Shown: positions 1 through 6,842, numbered from the stretch's first letter. The stretch is 9,251 nucleotides of DNA from Rhodospirillaceae bacterium (GCA_028819955.1 JAPPKP010000031.1:1-9251); one strand, 5' to 3'. Notes: a model not told the origin generated them from the letters alone. A program made the numbers and translations.

Positions 1-13
1 GAGGTCCCGAGCG

Positions 14-1417
14 ATGGCGCTGAACTCCCCCGAGGCGCGCGATCTCGCGCATCATCTGCATTCCTACACCCATCTCCCCAGCCTGGAGCGGGACGGCCCG
101 CTCGTGCTGGAGCGCGGCGAAGGTATCTACGTCCACGACACGCATGGCAAGCGCTATCTCGAAAGCGTGTCCGGCCTGTGGAACGTGGTGGCGGGCTTCA
201 GCGAGCCCAGGCTGGTGCAGGCGGCCCACGAGGCGCTGAAGCAGATGCCGGCCTACCACACCTTCTTCGGCCGCACCGCCCTCCCTCCGATCGCGCTCGC
301 CGAGAGGCTGGTGGAGATCGCGCCCATGGAGGTCTCCCGGGTCTATTTCGTCAACTCGGGCTCGGAGGCCAACGACACCACCATCAAGATGCTTTGGATG
401 ATGGCGCGGGGTGCGGGCGAGCCCGAGCGGCGCAAGCTGATCTCGCGCTATATGGCGTATCACGGCACCACCGTCGCGTCCTGCAGCCTCAACGGCAAGC
501 CCTACATCAACGCCTTCGGGTTGCCGCTGCCGGAGGTGGTCTATGCCGAGGCGCCGCACTACTGGCGGAACGCGCATCCCGGCGAGAGCGAGGAGGCCTA
601 TGTCGACCGCTTGGCGGCGGATCTGGAGAGCCTGATCGAGGCCGAAGGGCCCGAGACCTTCGCCGGCTTCTTCGCCGAGCCCGTGATGGGCGCGGGCGGC
701 GCGGTGCCGCCGCCGGCCGGCTACTTCCCGAAGGTCCAGGCGATTCTCAACCGCCACGGCATTCCCATGATCGCCGACGAGGTGGTCACCGGGCTCGGCC
801 GCACCGGCAACCTCTGGGGCGCCCAGACCTACGAGTTCACGCCCGACATCGTGGTGACGTCGAAGGCGCTCACCTCCGGCTACTACCCGATGGGCGCGGT
901 GCTGCTCTCGCCTGAAATGGACCGCAGGCTCCGCGTTGCGGCAGAGGCATACGACGAGTTTCCCCACGGCTTCACCACCGGCGGCAGCCCGGCGGCAGCC
1001 GCTGTCGCGCTGGAGGCGATTGCTCTCATCACGGAGGCGGGCGGCCTGCTTGACAACGTGAAGGCGGTCGCTCCCACCCTGAAGGCCGAGCTCGAGGGCT
1101 TCGAGAGCCATCCCCTCGTTGGGGAGGTGCGGCACGTCGGGCTCCTCGGCGCCCTCGAGATCGTCGCCGACAAGGGCGGCAAGCGTCCCTTCGCGCCGGA
1201 GCACGAGATCGGCGAGCGCATCGTGGAGATGGCCTACGCCCGCGGGCTCATCACGCGCCCAATCGGCGATGCGGTCATCCTCGCTCCGCCCTTCATCATC
1301 ACGCACGAGCAGATCAAGGAGATGACCGCGACCCTCGGCGACGTGCTCGACGAACTCGCCGACGCCGCCACCCGCGAGGGCATGGGCCCGGTCCCCCTCG
1401 CCGCCTCTGCAGAATAG
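14..1417 (+). CDS. Class III PLP-dependent aminotransferase (omega-amino acid:pyruvate type)
   Basis: The protein is 467 residues, the usual length for class III (fold type I) aminotransferases, which move an amino group from an omega-amino acid or amine to pyruvate or another keto acid in the cytoplasm. Visible family marks are NSGSEAN (114-120, phosphate-binding loop), YHG (149-151, ring stacking), the IADEVVTG segment with Asp255 (pairs with the pyridine nitrogen), and TSKALTSGYYP with Lys284 as the Schiff-base lysine. A GFTTGG segment near 319-324 supplies the inter-subunit phosphate-binding Thr. There is no signal peptide. The ATG at 14 has a GAGG at the very edge of the window. The frame is still open upstream to base 1, so a slightly earlier start cannot be excluded, but the N-terminus looks normal for the family. 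It converges on the acyl-CoA synthetase gene. The amino donor (beta-alanine, taurine, a diamine or other) cannot be read from sequence alone. Confidence 0.93.
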   Translation: MALNSPEARDLAHHLHSYTHLPSLERDGPLVLERGEGIYVHDTHGKRYLESVSGLWNVVAGFSEPRLVQAAHEALKQMPAYHTFFGRTALPPIALAERLVEIAPMEVSRVYFVNSGSEANDTTIKMLWMMARGAGEPERRKLISRYMAYHGTTVASCSLNGKPYINAFGLPLPEVVYAEAPHYWRNAHPGESEEAYVDRLAADLESLIEAEGPETFAGFFAEPVMGAGGAVPPPAGYFPKVQAILNRHGIPMIADEVVTGLGRTGNLWGAQTYEFTPDIVVTSKALTSGYYPMGAVLLSPEMDRRLRVAAEAYDEFPHGFTTGGSPAAAAVALEAIALITEAGGLLDNVKAVAPTLKAELEGFESHPLVGEVRHVGLLGALEIVADKGGKRPFAPEHEIGERIVEMAYARGLITRPIGDAVILAPPFIITHEQIKEMTATLGDVLDELADAATREGMGPVPLAASAE

Positions 1418-1437
1418 ATGCCTAGCTAACGACCAAC

Positions 1438-1453
1438 CCGGATTCTCATCCGG
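1438..1453. terminator. Small hairpin in the convergent gap (weak terminator candidate)
   Basis: A perfect 6-bp stem (CCGGAT/ATCCGG) with a TCTC loop lies about 20 bases after the aminotransferase stop codon. No T-run follows on either strand, so this is at best a weak or factor-dependent terminator. It is the only clear inverted repeat I see in the gap between the two convergent genes. Confidence 0.25.
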
Positions 1454-1534
1454 CGCAGCGGCAACGGGCGGACCAAAATTCGAGCTGCGCGCATATTGAG
1501 AACAGGCTTTAGGAATACACTGTAATCGGTTGAT

Positions 1535-1563
1535 TTGACAATCATAGCGGGGGGACTCATAGA
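1535..1563 (+). promoter_or_regulatory. Possible sigma70-like promoter pointing into the acyl-CoA synthetase 3' end
   Basis: A perfect TTGACA (1535-1540) is followed after 17 bases by CATAGA (1558-1563), a poor -10 matching TATAAT at three of six positions. It sits in a locally AT-rich stretch (about 1488-1550) between convergent genes. If active, it would make RNA antisense to the acyl-CoA synthetase gene. It could equally be chance in AT-richer spacer DNA. Confidence 0.2.
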
Positions 1564-1579
1564 GGCAGAGCGACAACTG

Positions 1580-3253
1580 TCAACCCTCCTCTACACTCCC
1601 TCCCTGCGGGGCGTTGTTGGACAGCGTGCGGGCGCGCTCGCGCAGCTCGTACTTCATGATCTTGCCCGTCGCCGTCTTCGGCAGATCGCCGAAGACGATC
1701 GTGCGCGGCGCCTTGAAGCGGGCCATGCGCGCCCGGCAGTGCTCGATCAACGCCTCGGCCGTCACCGCCTCCGCGGCGGGCTTGAGCGCGACGAAGGCGC
1801 AGGGCGTCTCCCCCCACCTCTCGTCCGGTCGCGCCACCACCGCCGCTTCGAGCACCGCCTCGTGGCCGTAGAGCGCGTTCTCCACCTCGATACTGGAAAT
1901 GTTCTCGCCGCCGGAGATGATGATGTCCTTGGCCCGGTCGGTGATCTGGATGTAGCCGTCGGGGTGGGTCACCGCGAGGTCGCCGGTGTGGAACCAGCCG
2001 CCGCCGAAGGCCTGGGCGGTGGCCCCGGTGTCGTCGAGATATCCCTTCATCACCGTGCTGCCGCGCAGCATGATCTCGCCCACCGTGGCGCCGTCCGCCG
2101 GCACCGCCGCGAGGGTCTCCGGATCGGCCACCATCGCACCCTGGATCGCGTGATGCCGCACGCCCTGGCGCGCCATCAGCGCGGCCCGGTCGTCGAGCGG
2201 CAGGTCCGGCCAGTCCTGCTGCGGTGCCGCCACCAGGGCCGGCCCGTAAACCTCTGTCAGACCGTAGAGATGGGTGACGTTGAAGCCCATGGCCTCCATG
2301 GCCGCGATCACCGGCGCAGGCGGCGCCGCACCCCCGGTCGCCACTTCCACCACACGGTCGAATCGGCGCTTCTCGCTCTCGGGCGCGTTGATCAGCATGC
2401 CGAGCACCACCGGGGCGCCCGCCATGTGGGTCACCCCTTCCTCGGCGATCAGGCGGAACACCTCCGCCGGCTCCATCCGGGGCAGGCAGACGTGCGTGCC
2501 GGCGGCGGCTGTCACGGCCCAGGTGTGGGTCCAGCCGTTGCAGTGGAACATGGGGAGCGTCCAGAGATAGACCGAGGAGCCGGTGAACCCGTTCATCAGC
2601 ACGTTGCTGAGCGCGTTCAGGTAGGCGCCCCGATGGTGATAGACCACCCCCTTCGGCCGCCCGGTCGTGCCCGAGGTGTAGTTGAGCGAGATAGCCTGCC
2701 ACTCGTCCTCCGGCCAGGGCCATTCGAAATCGGATGCTCCGGCGGCGAGCAGCGCCTCGTAGCTCTCGTCGCCGAAGCCCCCTGCCCCCTCGGCCTCCGC
2801 AGACTCCTCGATCGCCACCACGTGCGGGCGACGGTCCATCTGCGTCAGCGCCTCCTCCACGACGCCCGCGAACCCCCCATCGGCAATGAGCACGCGGGAG
2901 CGTGCATGAGCCAGCATCCCGGCGATGGAGGCCGCGTCCAGACGGATGTTGAGCGCATTGAGCACGGCGCCCGCCATCGGCACGCCGAAGTGGGCCTCCA
3001 GCATGGCCGGCACGTTGGGCGCCAGGATCGAGACCGTATCGCCGATGCCGACCCCGCGCGCCGCGAGCGCGCCGGCCAGCCGGCGGCAGCGGACGTAGGT
3101 CTCCGCATAGCTTCGCCTGAGCCCGCCGTGCACCACGGCCGTCCGCGCCGGATAGATGGCGGCCGCTCGGGCCATGAAATCGCACGGCGTGAGCGGCGTA
3201 TGGTTGGCCGGTCCCCTCTCCAGCCCGCGCTCGTAGCGGTCGATGTCGGACAC
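1580..3253 (-). CDS. Acyl-CoA synthetase (AMP-forming, ANL superfamily)
   Basis: This is a 557-residue acid:CoA ligase that activates a carboxylic acid to acyl-AMP and then acyl-CoA in the cytoplasm. All core motifs are present: the P-loop YTSGTTGRPKG (192-202), LPMFHCNGW (233-241), YGLTE (330-334), GWFHTGD with Asp425, the hinge ITDRAKD with Arg440, SGGENIS (447-453), and the C-terminal catalytic lysine Lys531 in TATGK. The LPMFHCNGW segment and an N-terminus of the RYERGL...PANHTPLTP type resemble the short/medium-chain and methylmercaptopropionate (DmdB/AlkK-like) ligase branch; the acid itself is not predictable. I chose the GTG at 3253 because GAGGGAG lies 6-7 bases upstream and the family N-terminus begins right there. 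The frame stays open to an ATG at 3394, but those 47 extra residues are Arg-rich, unlike the family, and would overlap the divergent gene. The gene converges with the aminotransferase and diverges from the DsbA-like gene across 115 bases. Confidence 0.93.
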   Translation of the reverse strand: MSDIDRYERGLERGPANHTPLTPCDFMARAAAIYPARTAVVHGGLRRSYAETYVRCRRLAGALAARGVGIGDTVSILAPNVPAMLEAHFGVPMAGAVLNALNIRLDAASIAGMLAHARSRVLIADGGFAGVVEEALTQMDRRPHVVAIEESAEAEGAGGFGDESYEALLAAGASDFEWPWPEDEWQAISLNYTSGTTGRPKGVVYHHRGAYLNALSNVLMNGFTGSSVYLWTLPMFHCNGWTHTWAVTAAAGTHVCLPRMEPAEVFRLIAEEGVTHMAGAPVVLGMLINAPESEKRRFDRVVEVATGGAAPPAPVIAAMEAMGFNVTHLYGLTEVYGPALVAAPQQDWPDLPLDDRAALMARQGVRHHAIQGAMVADPETLAAVPADGATVGEIMLRGSTVMKGYLDDTGATAQAFGGGWFHTGDLAVTHPDGYIQITDRAKDIIISGGENISSIEVENALYGHEAVLEAAVVARPDERWGETPCAFVALKPAAEAVTAEALIEHCRARMARFKAPRTIVFGDLPKTATGKIMKYELRERARTLSNNAPQGGSVEEG

Positions 3254-3281
3254 CTTGCGCTCCCTCGGTAGGTCGGCCCAT

Positions 3282-3310
3282 GGTTTGGCGCGCGCCCGAG
3301 GCGGCGTCAA
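3282..3310 (-). promoter_or_regulatory. Possible promoter for the acyl-CoA synthetase gene
   Basis: On the minus strand a TTGACG (-35-like, bases 3310-3305) is followed after 17 bases by CAAACC (3287-3282), a poor -10. It lies about 30 bases before the GTG start. The -35 is good and the -10 weak, so the call rests mainly on position within the 115-base divergent gap. Confidence 0.25.
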
Positions 3311-3356
3311 GAACCGGCGCCGCTGTGTCGGCCTCGCGCCACGCCCGGCGCGCCGA

Positions 3357-3369
3357 TATACTCGGCCGA
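3357..3369 (+). promoter_or_regulatory. -10 element directly before the DsbA-like start (leaderless transcript candidate)
   Basis: TATACT at 3357-3362 matches the TATAAT consensus at five of six positions. Counting about seven bases downstream puts the transcription start on the A of the ATG at 3369. No Shine-Dalgarno-like purine run precedes that ATG, which fits an mRNA without a 5' leader. No recognisable -35 lies 16-18 bases upstream. Confidence 0.45.
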
Positions 3370-4031
3370 TGCACGTCGCCATCGTCTCCGACACGATCTG
3401 CCCCTGGTGCTACATCGGCAAGCGCCGCTTCGAGCGTGCCCAGGCCGGCCGGCCCACGGACCTTGCGGTCGAGTGGCGCCCGTTTCAGCTCAACCCCGAC
3501 ATGCCGGCCGAGGGCGTCGACCGGATGCGTTACCTGGTGGCGAAGTTCGGCTCGGAGGAGCGGGTCGCCGAGATTTTTTCGGCGATCGAACAGGCTGGCG
3601 AGGCCGAAGGCATCGAATTCGTCTTCGACCGCATCGCGCGCACGCCAAACACCGTCGATTCACACCGGCTGATCGAGTACGCGGGCGAGCGCGGGGAGCA
3701 GGACGGGGTGGTCGAGGCCCTGTTCCACCGTTACTTCGAGCAGGGCGAGGACATCGGCGACCGTGCCGTGCTCACCGCCGCCGGCGTGGACGGCGGCCTC
3801 GACGAAGGCGAATTACGCCGCTTTCTGGACGGCAGCGACGGGCTGGAAGACGTGAAGAAGGAGAGCGAGGCCGCAAGCCGTGCGGGCATCTCCGGCGTGC
3901 CCTGCTTCATCTTCGAGGGGCGCTACGCGGTCTCCGGCGCGCAGTCGCCGGACGTCTTCGAGCGGGTGTTCGAGCTTGCCGCTGCCTCAAAGTCCGAGGC
4001 ATCCGCCGGACCCTCGCCTGCGGCGACATAA
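3369..4031 (+). CDS. Cytoplasmic DsbA-family (FrnE-like) thiol oxidoreductase
   Basis: The protein is 220 residues with a thioredoxin fold carrying an inserted helical domain, as in FrnE / 2-hydroxychromene-2-carboxylate isomerase-related DsbA proteins. The redox motif CPWC (Cys11-Cys14, then YIGKRR) follows the first beta strand. The cis-proline loop is SGVPCF (Pro178), followed by FEGRYAVSGAQSP, a stretch typical of the FrnE group. There is no signal peptide, so it acts in the cytoplasm, probably in thiol-disulphide exchange or redox stress; the partner is unknown. The ATG at 3369 is chosen because the fold starts right there (MHVAIVSD). An in-frame ATG at 3243 would add 42 Arg-rich residues and overlap the divergent gene. 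The ATG lacks a Shine-Dalgarno sequence but has a -10-like box seven bases before it. The 15 or so C-terminal residues are low-complexity Ser/Ala/Pro. Confidence 0.9.
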   Translation: MHVAIVSDTICPWCYIGKRRFERAQAGRPTDLAVEWRPFQLNPDMPAEGVDRMRYLVAKFGSEERVAEIFSAIEQAGEAEGIEFVFDRIARTPNTVDSHRLIEYAGERGEQDGVVEALFHRYFEQGEDIGDRAVLTAAGVDGGLDEGELRRFLDGSDGLEDVKKESEAASRAGISGVPCFIFEGRYAVSGAQSPDVFERVFELAAASKSEASAGPSPAAT

Positions 4032-4057
4032 CGCACTATCCAACAGGACGGCATCGC

Positions 4058-4080
4058 ATCCGGTCCTTGCGGATCTGTTT
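4058..4080 (+). terminator. Weak terminator candidate after the DsbA-like gene
   Basis: A 5-bp stem ATCCG/CGGAT with a 7-base loop (4058-4074) is followed by CTGTTTGTC, a poor T-rich tail. It lies 26 bases after the TAA stop. The stem is short, so efficiency would be low. Confidence 0.25.
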
Positions 4081-4139
4081 GTCGCACGCAGTGCGGCCCC
4101 AGAATCCCTCACCTTGTATCTCGTCTGATTGCTGCCGGG

Positions 4140-4526
4140 CTATTGTGGTGGCTTTGGACGCGGGCGGGAGACCGAACCACCATTGGTCTCGAAGACCGTG
4201 GGTGAGCCTGGCTCGACCTCATCGCCAGGCAGGCGCGGCGGAATGGGTAGGGCGGTTAGTGCTGGGTCGAGAGTCTGAAAGAAATTGCGGTCCTGTGGAG
4301 CACCCGTGTAGCTGTAGATCTATCGAGCTTTCTCTATCTTGATTTGGTTGGGTTTTGCATAACCGAGCGGGATTAGGCCGAGGTAGCGATTGCGCTCGCT
4401 TTCTGGCGGTCTGGGCTGGCCGGTGTCGGTTCCGGCCTCCGTCCAGTGGACACTGCCGCCCATCACCATCGCACAGACAGCACGCATCGCCGCTTCCCCC
4501 CAGGTATTCGTGGGAGGGACCGGCAC
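4140..4526 (-). pseudogene. Possible decayed reading frame with an internal amber stop
   Basis: On the minus strand a GTG at 4526 opens a 68-codon frame ending in TAG at 4322-4320. The same frame then continues for another 59 sense codons to TAG at 4142-4140. The second part reads like ordinary protein (for example IYSYTGAPQDRNFF, then Pro/Glu-rich sequence) and ends in a basic-proline tail. I do not recognise a family. Codon third positions are less G/C-biased than in neighbouring genes, fitting old or foreign decaying DNA. The GTG has no good ribosome-binding site and lies inside the hairpin stem that follows the C45 gene. The frame is also in phase with the C45 gene. Chance open frame is a serious alternative. 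Confidence 0.2.
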
Positions 4527-4548
4527 CGGCTGTTTCAGCCGGTGCCGG
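4520..4548 (-). terminator. Perfect 13-bp hairpin after the C45 hydrolase gene
   Basis: CCGGCACCGGCTG (4520-4532), a TTT loop (4533-4535) and CAGCCGGTGCCGG (4536-4548) form a perfect, very GC-rich stem 30 bases beyond the C45-hydrolase stop codon. No T-run follows on either strand, so it is not a classical intrinsic terminator. It may act as a terminator without U-tract, as a 3' barrier to exonucleases, or to block read-through from both convergent genes. Confidence 0.55.
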
Positions 4549-4566
4549 GGATCATAGGAGCTAAGG

Positions 4567-4587
4567 GGCCGCCGCGCTCAGGCGGCC
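4567..4587 (-). other. Hairpin with the C45-gene stop codon in its loop
   Basis: GGCCGCC (4567-4573) and GGCGGCC (4581-4587) form a perfect 7-bp stem around a 7-base loop that contains the TGA stop (4580-4578, minus strand). It lies next to the 13-bp hairpin, so the 3' end of this transcript would carry two stable stems in tandem. Function is unknown; a role in termination or RNA stability is plausible. Confidence 0.4.
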
Positions 4588-5669
4588 AGCGGATATTCCT
4601 CGAAGTCGGATTGGCAGGGATGCGTGTCGGTGATGTGGAGCGTCCGCTGCTTGAGCGAGATCATGATCGAATGGTTGCTCTGCAGCCGCAGAGTTTCCGC
4701 CTCGTCCTCGTCGTAGTGCGCGCAGATCGAATGCGGATAGGCGAAGTGATCCGCCATCGCCGACTTGATGGTCTCCGAATCGAGCTCCTGCGACTGGCGC
4801 AGCAACCGCTCCAGGCGCACGTGGCGGTACATCGTGTTGGGCCAGAGCTTCACCACCTCGGACTCCACGTCGAGCTCGCAGAAGTGGTTGGAGTGGGTGA
4901 GCAGCCCGTCCTCGGGATAGATGAAGGCCTCCTTGTCCGGGCTGGTCTCGATGTCCATGGCGATACCGTCCTCATGGGCGATGAGGAAGTTCATCGATAC
5001 CGAGCGGTTGGTGCCGCAGATCGCCAGGATCGCCTCCTGCATGTTGCGGGCATTCATGATGTCGCGCACCCGCATGCGGTAGGGCTTCTCGTATTCGTAC
5101 TTGCCGTCCTCGGGCGTCAGCAGCGCGTTGATGACCACGCCGATGCCGTTCTCGTTGACGCCCTGCAGGCCGCCGATGGTGCCGACCTCGCCGATGTGGA
5201 TGAAGTCCGGCCCGTCATCCCGTTGCACCCGCGAGACCACGGTGTTGATGTCCTTCACCCAGTCCCAGTTCTGGCCGATCATGGTGTCGCCGTTCTTCGA
5301 GCGCTCGGGCAACACGGCGAACGAGGTGCAGGCGTCCATCGCGGTGGGCTGGAACTGTGCCTGCGCGTCGCTCTTCATCATGTTGACGAGCATCTCGTAG
5401 CGCACGTTGAGGAGGGTGATCTCCTCCAGGCTGCGGCCCGAGCCCTCGACCACGCCGTCGATCTCGTCCCAGAAGATCGGGTCCTTGGGCCTCAGCGCCT
5501 CGGCCCACCTGGCCGATTCGGCCATCAGCGCGTCCTTCTCGAAGCCCAGAATTTGGAATCGCTTGAGATAGCGCTCGAGATTCTGGCCGATCTCCTTCGA
5601 CATGATCTCGCCGTGGGCACGGCCGCGATCCCTGGGATCGCCGGTCAGGTTCAGCACTGGCTTGGTCAT
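4578..5669 (-). CDS. C45-family autoproteolytic acyltransferase / amidohydrolase (AAT-like Ntn-hydrolase)
   Basis: The protein is 363 residues and related to acyl-coenzyme A:6-aminopenicillanate acyltransferase (peptidase C45, Ntn-hydrolase fold). Family members self-cleave before an internal Cys, which then becomes the N-terminal nucleophile that cleaves or transfers acyl groups on amides. The nucleophile is Cys114 in MDACTSF, preceded by a pro-segment with GDPRDRGRAHG (10-20). Downstream lie GDTMIGQNWDW (127-137), GEVGTIGGLQGVNENGIGVVIN (160-181), NFLIAHEDG (227-235) and THSNHF (258-263, including the conserved Asn261). No signal peptide is visible, so it is probably cytoplasmic. The ATG at 5669 has AGGAGG six bases upstream. 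A longer in-frame start at 5828 would add 53 unfamily-like residues. It diverges from the cytochrome-oxygenase-binding-protein series over 278 bases, suggesting shared control. The substrate is unknown; most bacterial members are uncharacterised, and penicillin chemistry should not be assumed. Confidence 0.87.
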   Translation of the reverse strand: MTKPVLNLTGDPRDRGRAHGEIMSKEIGQNLERYLKRFQILGFEKDALMAESARWAEALRPKDPIFWDEIDGVVEGSGRSLEEITLLNVRYEMLVNMMKSDAQAQFQPTAMDACTSFAVLPERSKNGDTMIGQNWDWVKDINTVVSRVQRDDGPDFIHIGEVGTIGGLQGVNENGIGVVINALLTPEDGKYEYEKPYRMRVRDIMNARNMQEAILAICGTNRSVSMNFLIAHEDGIAMDIETSPDKEAFIYPEDGLLTHSNHFCELDVESEVVKLWPNTMYRHVRLERLLRQSQELDSETIKSAMADHFAYPHSICAHYDEDEAETLRLQSNHSIMISLKQRTLHITDTHPCQSDFEEYPLAA

Positions 5670-5898
5670 CGATCGCCTCCTGCATGGTCCCGTCGTGCGA
5701 ATTGATCGCTTGCTGTTTGCCGCACGATCAGGCCGGTCGAATTCGTTACCGGGGAAGGATAGCGCGGCGGTTGGAGCAAGAGAAGGCGGAAACAACGCGC
5801 CGGCATGGACCGGCCTGCGGAGCGGCACGCGCGGCTCGACGAGGATGCGTAGAAGCCGAGCGCAGTACTCTCGTGCTACCGTTATGGCGTTGGGACGC

Positions 5899-5927
5899 GC
5901 CGCTTCCCCGTGGAGCGGGGAGGCGGC
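5899..5927 (+). promoter_or_regulatory. 12-bp hairpin in the leader of the cytochrome c gene
   Basis: GCCGCTTCCCCG (5899-5910) pairs with CGGGGAGGCGGC (5916-5927) over 12 positions, all Watson-Crick except one G-U, around the loop TGGAG. The ribosome-binding GGAGG of the cytochrome gene starts 11 bases later (5938-5942). A competing fold pairs GTGGAGC (5910-5916) with GCTCCAC (5926-5932). Two mutually exclusive stems just before a ribosome-binding site could be a control element; no T-run is present for simple termination. Confidence 0.4.
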
Positions 5928-5947
5928 TCCACCGGTCGGAGGCCGCT

Positions 5948-6808
5948 ATGAAGAGGATACCAGCGACCCTTTCGGTCATCCTGGCGACAGTGCTGCTCGC
6001 CGGGACGAGCGCCGCCGAGACCCTCCTCGAGAGGGGAACTTACTTGATGGAGAGTGTCGCCGCCTGCCCGGTCTGTCACACACCGTGGAATGAGGACGGC
6101 CAGATCGCCGATATGCATCTCGCGGGCGGCCTGGAGTTCGAGGAGGACGACTACACGGCCTACGCGTCCAACATCACGCCCGACCCGGAGACCGGCATCG
6201 GCAGCTGGAGCGACGAGGAAATCATCGTCGCAATCCGCGAGGGCAAGCGGCCGGATGGCTCGATCATCGGCCCTGCCATGCCGATCACGCTTTATCGGGG
6301 CATCTCGGATCGGGACGTGCAGGCGATCGTCGCCTATCTGCGCTCGATCCCGCCGATCGAGAACGAGGTGCCGGCCTCCGAGTACGAGATCGATCTGCCC
6401 GCCAATTACGGCCCGCCGCTCGGCGAGGTCCCCGAGGTCGCGTATTACGATCTCGGGGCCTACGGCGAATATCTGGCGGGACCGATCGCGAATTGCACGT
6501 ACTGCCATACGCCGATCGAGGACGGCTGGCGGGACTACGAGAACATGCTGGGCGCCGGTGGCCATGAGATGGTGGGGCCATGGGGCGAGACCGTCGCTCG
6601 CAACATCACGCCGGACTGGGGCACCGGGCTCGGCCGCTGGAACAGCCGCAAGATGCGCACGGCCATCACCAAAGGGCTGCGGCCGGACGGCGACGAGCTC
6701 GGCCCGCCCATGCCCTACGCGCGCTACGACACGATGGATCGCCAGGACCTCAGCGCGATCCTCGCCTACGTGCGCTCGTTGCCCCAAATCGAGAACGACA
6801 CCGATTGA
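5948..6808 (+). CDS. Periplasmic di-haem cytochrome c
   Basis: The protein is 286 residues with a Sec signal peptide (MKRIPATLSVILATVLLAGTSAA, probable cut near residue 23). Two haem-c sites follow: CPVCH (Cys40, Cys43, His44) and CTYCH (Cys183, Cys186, His187). Probable axial Met ligands are Met111 in GPAMPI and Met255 in GPPMPY. The two halves are an internal duplication: NITPDPETGIGSWSDEEI (75-92) matches NITPDWGTGLGRWNSRKM (219-236), and each half ends in a DVQAIVAYLRSIPP / DLSAILAYVRSLPQ helix. This layout is typical of cytochrome subunits that take electrons from periplasmic alcohol, aldehyde or other dehydrogenases and pass them to the respiratory chain. No such dehydrogenase is in the window. 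The ATG at 5948 has GGAGG five bases upstream and gives a clean signal peptide; the frame is open further upstream to 5684 but that part is not protein-like. It heads a probable operon with the oxygenase and binding protein. Confidence 0.92.
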   Translation: MKRIPATLSVILATVLLAGTSAAETLLERGTYLMESVAACPVCHTPWNEDGQIADMHLAGGLEFEEDDYTAYASNITPDPETGIGSWSDEEIIVAIREGKRPDGSIIGPAMPITLYRGISDRDVQAIVAYLRSIPPIENEVPASEYEIDLPANYGPPLGEVPEVAYYDLGAYGEYLAGPIANCTYCHTPIEDGWRDYENMLGAGGHEMVGPWGETVARNITPDWGTGLGRWNSRKMRTAITKGLRPDGDELGPPMPYARYDTMDRQDLSAILAYVRSLPQIENDTD

Positions 6809-6810
6809 CC

Positions 6811-6842
6811 GCCGCCCGCTGCGGCACGATTGCGCCTTGACG
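6811..6842 (+). promoter_or_regulatory. Gap between cytochrome and oxygenase genes: small stem and a TTGACG box
   Basis: Directly after the cytochrome stop lies a 5-bp stem GCCGC/GCGGC (6811-6825, 5-base loop). A TTGACG follows at 6837-6842, with no convincing -10 at the usual spacing (GCAAGC 17 bases on). The 91-base gap could hold an internal promoter, but the evidence is weak and co-transcription is the simpler reading. Confidence 0.15.

Larger units (their letters stand above)
4032..4577. other. Gene-poor spacer between convergent genes
   Basis: This is 546 bases without a convincing intact gene. The base composition is visibly less GC-rich than the flanking genes, especially 4260-4380. 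It contains a weak hairpin after the DsbA-like gene (4058-4074), a possible decayed minus-strand reading frame (4140-4526), a short inverted repeat GAGACC/GGTCTC at 4168-4190, and strong hairpins near the C45-hydrolase stop codon (4520-4587). I see no target-site duplication or transposase motif that would make it an insertion sequence. Confidence 0.6.

Noticed and set aside
1535..3271. Long open frame on + opposite the acyl-CoA synthetase gene
   Set aside because: Its translation is Arg/His/Gly-rich with no family motif, while the minus strand carries all the AMP-ligase motifs. Long antisense frames are expected in GC-rich coding DNA.
3243..3368. Upstream ATG starts for the DsbA-like gene (3243) and the acyl-CoA synthetase (3394)
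   Set aside because: Both give Arg-rich extensions not typical of the families, and each would overlap the divergent gene. The chosen starts coincide with the family N-termini.
4168..4190. Inverted repeat GAGACC/GGTCTC as an operator or insertion-sequence end
   Set aside because: Only 6 bp with an 11-base spacer, no partner copy and no duplicated target site. Too weak to call.
4320..4526. 68-codon minus-strand frame as an intact small gene
   Set aside because: Its GTG start sits inside a terminator-like stem without a ribosome-binding site, and no family is recognisable. It is kept only as part of a low-confidence pseudogene candidate.
4446..5705. Long open frame on + opposite the C45 hydrolase gene
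   Set aside because: Low-complexity His/Val/Leu/Arg composition with no recognisable domain; a shadow of the real minus-strand gene.
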